A program made the position numbers and the translations under genes. From Glycine soja (Eukaryota > Streptophyta > Magnoliopsida > Fabales > Fabaceae), in assembly GCF_004193775.1 (NCBI RefSeq), contig NC_041002.1, positions 6,497,261 through 6,561,260 on the forward strand: a stretch of 64,000 nucleotides of DNA, written 5' to 3'. Positions 58,960 through 64,000 of this stretch are shown here, piece by piece. Numbering within the stretch: position 1 is the first letter of the stretch; every line of letters starts with the position of its first letter. The notes below the pieces were generated by a model, which worked only from the letters and a program-made list of their open reading frames with translations, was not told the DNA's origin and did no database searches.

Positions 58960-60530
58960 AAGCTCTTTTTTTTTCAAGGAAAGAATGCAACGAGCAATGC
59001 AACCAATGAAAAGCACGGATGTATGCGAATGATGCACAGTATTGCGAATTTTTATGCAGGACATGGGGTTGAATGAATTTAGATTTTCAACATGGTCTAT
59101 AACATCTTTGTCAAGGTGAAACTGGAAATAACAAGGACATCAACAATCCTAAATGTGTTTGGCAGTAGACGAAGCAGTGATGTAACTCGATCCATCTTTT
59201 GCATCAATTTTTGCAAGATGGTTACTTCCATATTTCAACTTGACTTGATGAACCTTTTCGTAGAGCTTGGTTCAACCCTATAATCCAAGGAATGGCAATT
59301 CTGATCACCAATACTTCAACAACATTTCATTGGGATGAATGACTCGGGCATACTTTAAGCTATGCATAGAAAATGTAATTATGAAATTGAGATGCCCGAA
59401 GAAACATCATTTCCTAGTTATCCATGCATTAGGTACCATGTTCAATCATTTTGTTTTTAAGTGAAACGGGTTTATGATCCCAACATGGTTGGCTCATGGT
59501 ACCGAATATATGCAACTAAGAATGCATCATGAATTTTCATGCTTCCCTTTTTTGCTTTTGTTTTGCAGAGGAAAATGCAAGGATTATGCATGAGCGAACA
59601 TGAAAACAAAAGGTATGCAATTTGTAGAAAAAAAGAATGTTGAACGCATATGCATGATGATGCAATGACTCATGCAAAATGTGATGCTGGAATATGATAA
59701 CAGACAAATGCAGGAACAATATGTTCATTATGATGCCTTGAAGAGATGCTTATGCGGTGCATGATATGAATGCATTTACGGACACGAGAAACCGAAAAAT
59801 CATATCTTCTTACTTGCGCATTTGGGGGCGCAGTGCCCCATGTGTACAGTTAAGAAGGTGATATGGACCTTCCGGCTTCCCGTGACAAAAGACGAGACCA
59901 ACATACAATGCATGTGTGACGACATGATGCAGACACACAAAAGCGTAACACGGGGATGTACACAGTATGGCAATATCCACAAATAATCATACAACAAAGG
60001 CGTACATGACATTTAGGCTATATGCATGGCAGTGTTTAAAAGGGCACGCAGCGTGTTTGCTCCGTGCCCCTATTTTAGGGACCTAATCGGGAGGAACTAA
60101 AAGGCTTTTAGTGATAATTCCCAAGGTGGTCATATCTTTCTTGATGGTCTCTAGAGGTATCATCCCCTTCGAAGAACATATTGCGGCAGTAGGGACTACT
60201 AGCAACAATGTGTTATCAAAGAGAAAAACTCTAGATGATGGTTCACTGTTATCAAGCAAGTCGAAGACCTAGCATGACCACAGATTCACCTCCACTCCTT
60301 ATGTTCCCATGGACCCGGGTATAGGGCCCCTTTTCAACTCACCACGTGTGCAAATAGTGTTGGTGTTTGTGTGCATCAAATGAATAAATATTTACCTCAT
60401 GCATACATTTAAAAAACACACTAAAAGCATCAAAGAGTTATATACAAGAACGTAAGAGAAATAAAAGGAAACTGACAAAAGAGGAAGTCATAATATTGCA
60501 CGAGATTAGAAGGCCTAACTCTCTAAAAAC
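58960..60530 (-). other. Leader region of the large gypsy element
   Basis: Between the primer site and gag. No coding sequence is supported; TGCATGA-type phrases are frequent (59500-59780). Confidence 0.6.
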
Positions 60531-60550
60531 AGTCCCCAGCGGAGTCGCCA
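60531..60550 (-). promoter_or_regulatory. Primer-binding site of the large gypsy element
   Basis: TGGCGACTCCGCTGGGGACT on the minus strand, three bases after the LTR. Which tRNA it matches was not determined. Confidence 0.75.
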
Positions 60551-60552
60551 AC

Positions 60553-62838
60553 TGTCGCAACCTGCCCTTCGGCGGGAGGGCGACGCGAGGGCTCACGGGT
60601 GCGTCTTCCATGGGAGGAAGATGCGCGGAGTCGCCACCAACGTTTATTTGAGGAAAACGTCGGAAAAACTGGAAAGGTGTGGTCTACGAACTTTAAGTGT
60701 GAAAGGTTCGGGAGTTGTATTTACGCATGGGGAAGGTATTAGCACCCCACGCGTCCGTCACAAAGGACGACAACCTTTAATCGAGTGTGCAAAGATGTCT
60801 TCAAATTGTTTTATTTTCCCTTTTTTATGCCTTTTTGTATTTTTTATCTTTTTGTGGTCGACAAGGGTGTTTCCGTTGCTCCTACATATTCCTCAATTGT
60901 GATAAGGAAATCAGACCTACGTAGTTCTTTCAAAAGGGGTGAATCAAGTGATTCTTTTTACTTGGAAGGGGGTCATTTAAGGCGTTGGACCTTAAAATGA
61001 TCCATTTTACTTGGTGAGAAAGCTAAGGCGTTGGACCTCTAACCATCTCACGAGGTCGACAAAAGCGGGGCTTTTACTCCTACGTATCCTCCATCGAAGA
61101 GGAAATCAGACCTACGTAGTTCTCGCAAAAGCGGTAAAGTTACATGTTGATTTTATGCTTTTGAACGGTCCATGTTAGCCGATAAAAGCAAAGAGGATCG
61201 TTTAAGGCGTTGGACCTTAAAACGGTTTTTAGTGATTTTTTGCGGACAAAGCTTGATTTGTGAGTTGATTTTAGCCTTAGTTTCACTTTGGTTATTAGTC
61301 AATTGATCCAAGGAAACTTCCAAAGAAAACGTCCGATTGATTTTTTTGATTATTTTATTCAAAGATATTTTGATTATTTTATTATTATTTTTCAAGATAT
61401 TTTGATTATTTTATTATTATTTTGCTTTTCTTGGTTTAACCGAGATTACAACGTGAATGATCGGTTAGATTTTGTTTTAACAGTGATTAAACGAGATTAC
61501 AACGCAAATGATCGGTTGAAATTCATTTTATCATTTATTAGGTGAGAAAACGGCTTAAATAAACGGTTAAAGCACGTTAAAAACGTAAGAAAAGAAAATT
61601 GAAAGTAAGCGAAATTAAAGTGAAAGTACACAAAACAAGTAGGGACCACTAAGGGTGCATAGAATGAATTGAAAGATTCGATTTCGGGAACTTACCGGTT
61701 GAAGACCGAAGAACGACGAAGATCGAACGAAGAACGATGAAGAATTTCCACATAATCGCTTATGAAAGCACTCGACTCGATTTTTCTTCACGAAAACGTG
61801 TTTTTTGCCCAAAATAGTCGAAATGCATAGCTACGGGGTGATGAGTATTTTTTGAAACAGCCCCCTCCCCTATTTATAGGGAAAAAGAGAGGTGTTTGCC
61901 GCTCAGAGACTTAATGAAGAAGATTTCTAAGTGCACCCGAATTACTAAGTTCACCCCCTTTTCGTATTTTATGGAAAAGTTACGGAAGCTTTACGGAAGT
62001 GTTTCGGATTTGATTTTCATCTTTTTTTCTCTTCCCTTTCACCAATGTTAAGTGAAATATGCTTACCCAAGGTTTTCGGAAATTTTACGGAAACATTACG
62101 GAAGCCACGGAAGCCCCAGAAACCATTTTTCAAAAACGTGGAGGAGCTTGCCGCTCAGTTGCTTCCTCCTTAAGCAACCCAACTTCCAAAATGTTCCAGA
62201 AAGGCCTAGACTCAAAATGCTATTTACACCCTTATCTTGATAAGTTCACCCCTTTTTTCGTAATTTACGGAAAAGTTACTGAAGCCTTACGGAAGCATAT
62301 ATGCCTTAACTTTCTTGTTTTTTCTCTTCCCTTTCACCAATGTTAAGTGAAATATTCTTATCCAAGGTTTTCGGAAACTTTACGGAAGCATTACGGAAGC
62401 CCCGGAAACCATTTTTCAAAAACGTGGAGGAGCTTGCCGCCCAGTTGCTTCCTCCTTAAGCAACCCAACTTCCAAAATGTTCTAGAATGGCCTAGACTCG
62501 AATTGCTATTTACACCCATAGTTTACTTAATACACATCCTTTGCCCCCTTTTTGCTGATTCATTTTCCGTAACGTTACGGAACCTTACGGATTACGTAAC
62601 GATACTTGTTTTCTTTCCGTAATGTCACGAAGCTTTACGGATTACGCAACCATCTCTTCTTTGACTTCCAGAATGTTATGAAACTTTACGGATTGTGCAA
62701 TAATGTTTCCTTTCAACTCCCGACATGTCACGGAACTTCACGGATTGCCTAACGATGGGTGTCAAGTTCCTCGAAGCGGTCATGCGAAGGTCGCATCCCA
62801 CCAAACAGATGGTCCCCGAACGAAATTAGGGTATGACA
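60553..62838 (-). repeat. 5' LTR of the large gypsy element, 2,286 bp
   Basis: It is the same as 46807-48800 with few changes over the first 1.4 kb, but carries a 295-bp tandem duplication starting ACCAATGTTAAGTG at 62041 and 62336. Confidence 0.95.
62041..62630 (-). repeat. 295-bp tandem duplication within the 5' LTR
   Basis: The two copies differ from each other more than the second copy differs from the single copy in the other LTR (48298 onward). Confidence 0.9.
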
Positions 62839-62843
62839 CTAAG

Positions 62844-64000
62844 TTATCACCATTAAGAGTATAGTATCTTGAAGTGTAATGCCCATCTTAGGGAACATTG
62901 GCCCTATCTGCATTTTTGAAGTCAATGATCTGAGTTTGACCTTTATCCTCATATAGAAGTCCCTTGCTTGGTGCTCCTTTGATATGCCTGGGGATTCAGG
63001 TTGCAGCTTCTCAATTACTACCACATAGAGCTTGTAGATACTAACTTACCACATAAAACAAAAGATGTAAATTACTAAAATATTCTATAACAACTAAATA
63101 ACATGAACCAAGCCTGAATACCACCTTTACAACTTTACAAGGAAATACCAGATTACTATAGACCTATTTGGGCTGTGGTCCTTGGTTCCTATGGTAATTG
63201 TCCTATGACAATGGCCATAAGTGGGTTCAAGCTCGGTATATGTCTATATATTAGGGCAATAAAAAAAATAAAAAACTATAGACTGTTTGGATTGAGAAAA
63301 TGTTTTATGTTTCATATTGTTGTTACAAACAATTACAAAAATAGGAAATGATAACAAAACATTTTCTGAAACTAAAAAGGTCGTACCCCTAGGATTAAAA
63401 GAAAAAACAAATTGTACTATTTATTAACAACTTCCTAATGATAGTAAGTGGTAACTCAAATAATTATGATCTATTTGATTCTATAAGTTTTAGTGCAATT
63501 AGCTCAGTAATAAATATACAAGAATATTCTGGTCATATGGCCTTTAGACTTGGGCGTACTTGATGCTAGTATGTCCTGCATGTCATTCTCTTGTAGTTAT
63601 ATGTCGGATTTATTAAAGTACAAAAGTTATTGATTGACATATCAAGTTAAGCTAAGGAGAATTATCCTTGTATTGAGGCAAAGAAGCCTATCAATGCACA
63701 TTACTTCTCAAAGCCATATGACAACTTTTGAAACTTTTTTTGTGATAAATGAGCCCCTATGCCAAAATTTCTTAATTTTGCAGCTGCTAAATTATTTGTT
63801 ATTGTCCAGATTGGTTTTGTTGTGGCAACATACAAGATTAAGTTAGCACCTTCTAAGTTATCAGAGGGTGAGGATGGTCATATTTCATCACACCTTGATA
63901 TATATACAGTTGTTAGGAAGGTTGATCATATTCAGTCACAGCAAGAACCAAAGGCCTTGCGAGTGTACCATAAGGCCCATTAATTGTAGCTAGAGTAATA
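62844..64000. other. Sequence right of the large gypsy insertion
   Basis: This continues directly from 46636-46806, which is the left flank of the same insertion site. A 61-codon minus frame (63024-62839, partly in LTR) and a plus frame from about 63780 reading KLFVIVQIGFVVATYKIKLA, then HLDIYTVVRKVDHI, are open but unrecognised. Neither matches the missing OSCA exons. Confidence 0.45.

Larger units (their letters stand above)
46807..62838 (-). mobile_element. 16-kb gag-only gypsy element
   Basis: The LTRs 46807-48800 and 60553-62838 both begin TGTCGCAACC and end GGTATGACA on the plus strand, flanked by an exact 5-bp duplication CTAAG (46802-46806 and 62839-62843). On the minus strand a primer site TGGCGACTCCGCTGGGGACT (60550-60531) follows the LTR, and a purine tract (GTAAAGAGGGGCAAC, 48815-48801) precedes the other. 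Only gag is recognisable. From 48.8 to 57.1 kb there are tandem arrays and a 2-kb duplication but no protease, reverse transcriptase or integrase. It resembles the large non-autonomous gypsy elements known in soybean (from memory, not checked). Close LTR similarity points to recent movement with helper enzymes. Confidence 0.92.

Noticed and set aside
63759..63983. Plus-strand frame at the right edge as a continuation of the OSCA-like gene
   Set aside because: The residues do not resemble the OSCA pore region or any later exon that I know, and the window ends before it can be tested.

Overview
This is a plant nuclear window, most likely soybean (Glycine max) or a close legume relative. The evidence is multi-exon genes with GT-AG introns, AT-rich intergenic DNA, and several LTR retrotransposon types with a soybean-like look, including LTRs rich in the GGTAATCGATTACC palindrome and a very large gag-only gypsy element. 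The species call is inference; no search was run.

Genes. (1) 1842-3371, minus: the first four coding exons of a VIK-type ankyrin-repeat protein kinase. Its kinase exons lie before position 1, and an RTE-type LINE (1-1231) sits in the intron where the window begins. (2) 4972-7807, minus: a complete five-exon gene for a 255-residue, probably plastid-targeted protein that resembles the DUF3110 family. (3) 16079-20282, minus: a complete five-exon VTI1-type SNARE (222 residues). Its 2.45-kb third intron holds a foldback repeat and a TRIM-sized LTR retrotransposon. (4) 35980-42091, plus: the first four coding exons of an OSCA/CSC1-like ion channel gene, now a pseudogene. A 4.86-kb Ty1/copia element is inserted in codon 7, and exon 4 carries a stop codon.

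Mobile DNA fills most of the rest. An almost complete L1-type LINE (about 9207-15478) lies between genes 2 and 3. A decayed copia element (22443-25290, minus) is followed by a long AT-rich stretch with two local tandem duplications. A 673-bp foldback element flanked by 9-bp direct repeats (32689-33361) looks Mutator-derived. A 1,495-bp solo LTR (34148-35642, 5-bp repeats GTTCA) lies just upstream of the OSCA-like locus. Beyond OSCA-like exon 4 are a 3.8-kb gypsy element with gag and protease but no reverse transcriptase (42835-46630, repeats ATACT) and a 16-kb gag-only gypsy element (46807-62838, repeats CTAAG). The space where the large element would carry pol holds three tandem-repeat arrays and a diverged 2-kb duplication.

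The right-hand half is therefore one plant gene locus taken apart by at least three LTR-element insertions, each with intact target-site duplications. The most unusual signals are: a second complete LTR-plus-primer-site module inside the copia leader; a series of hairpins in the solo LTR that share one loop while their stems differ but stay paired; repeated hairpins with a fixed loop in the LTRs of the large element; and a 24-bp array that reads open in several frames on both strands. No tRNA, rRNA or CRISPR was recognised.
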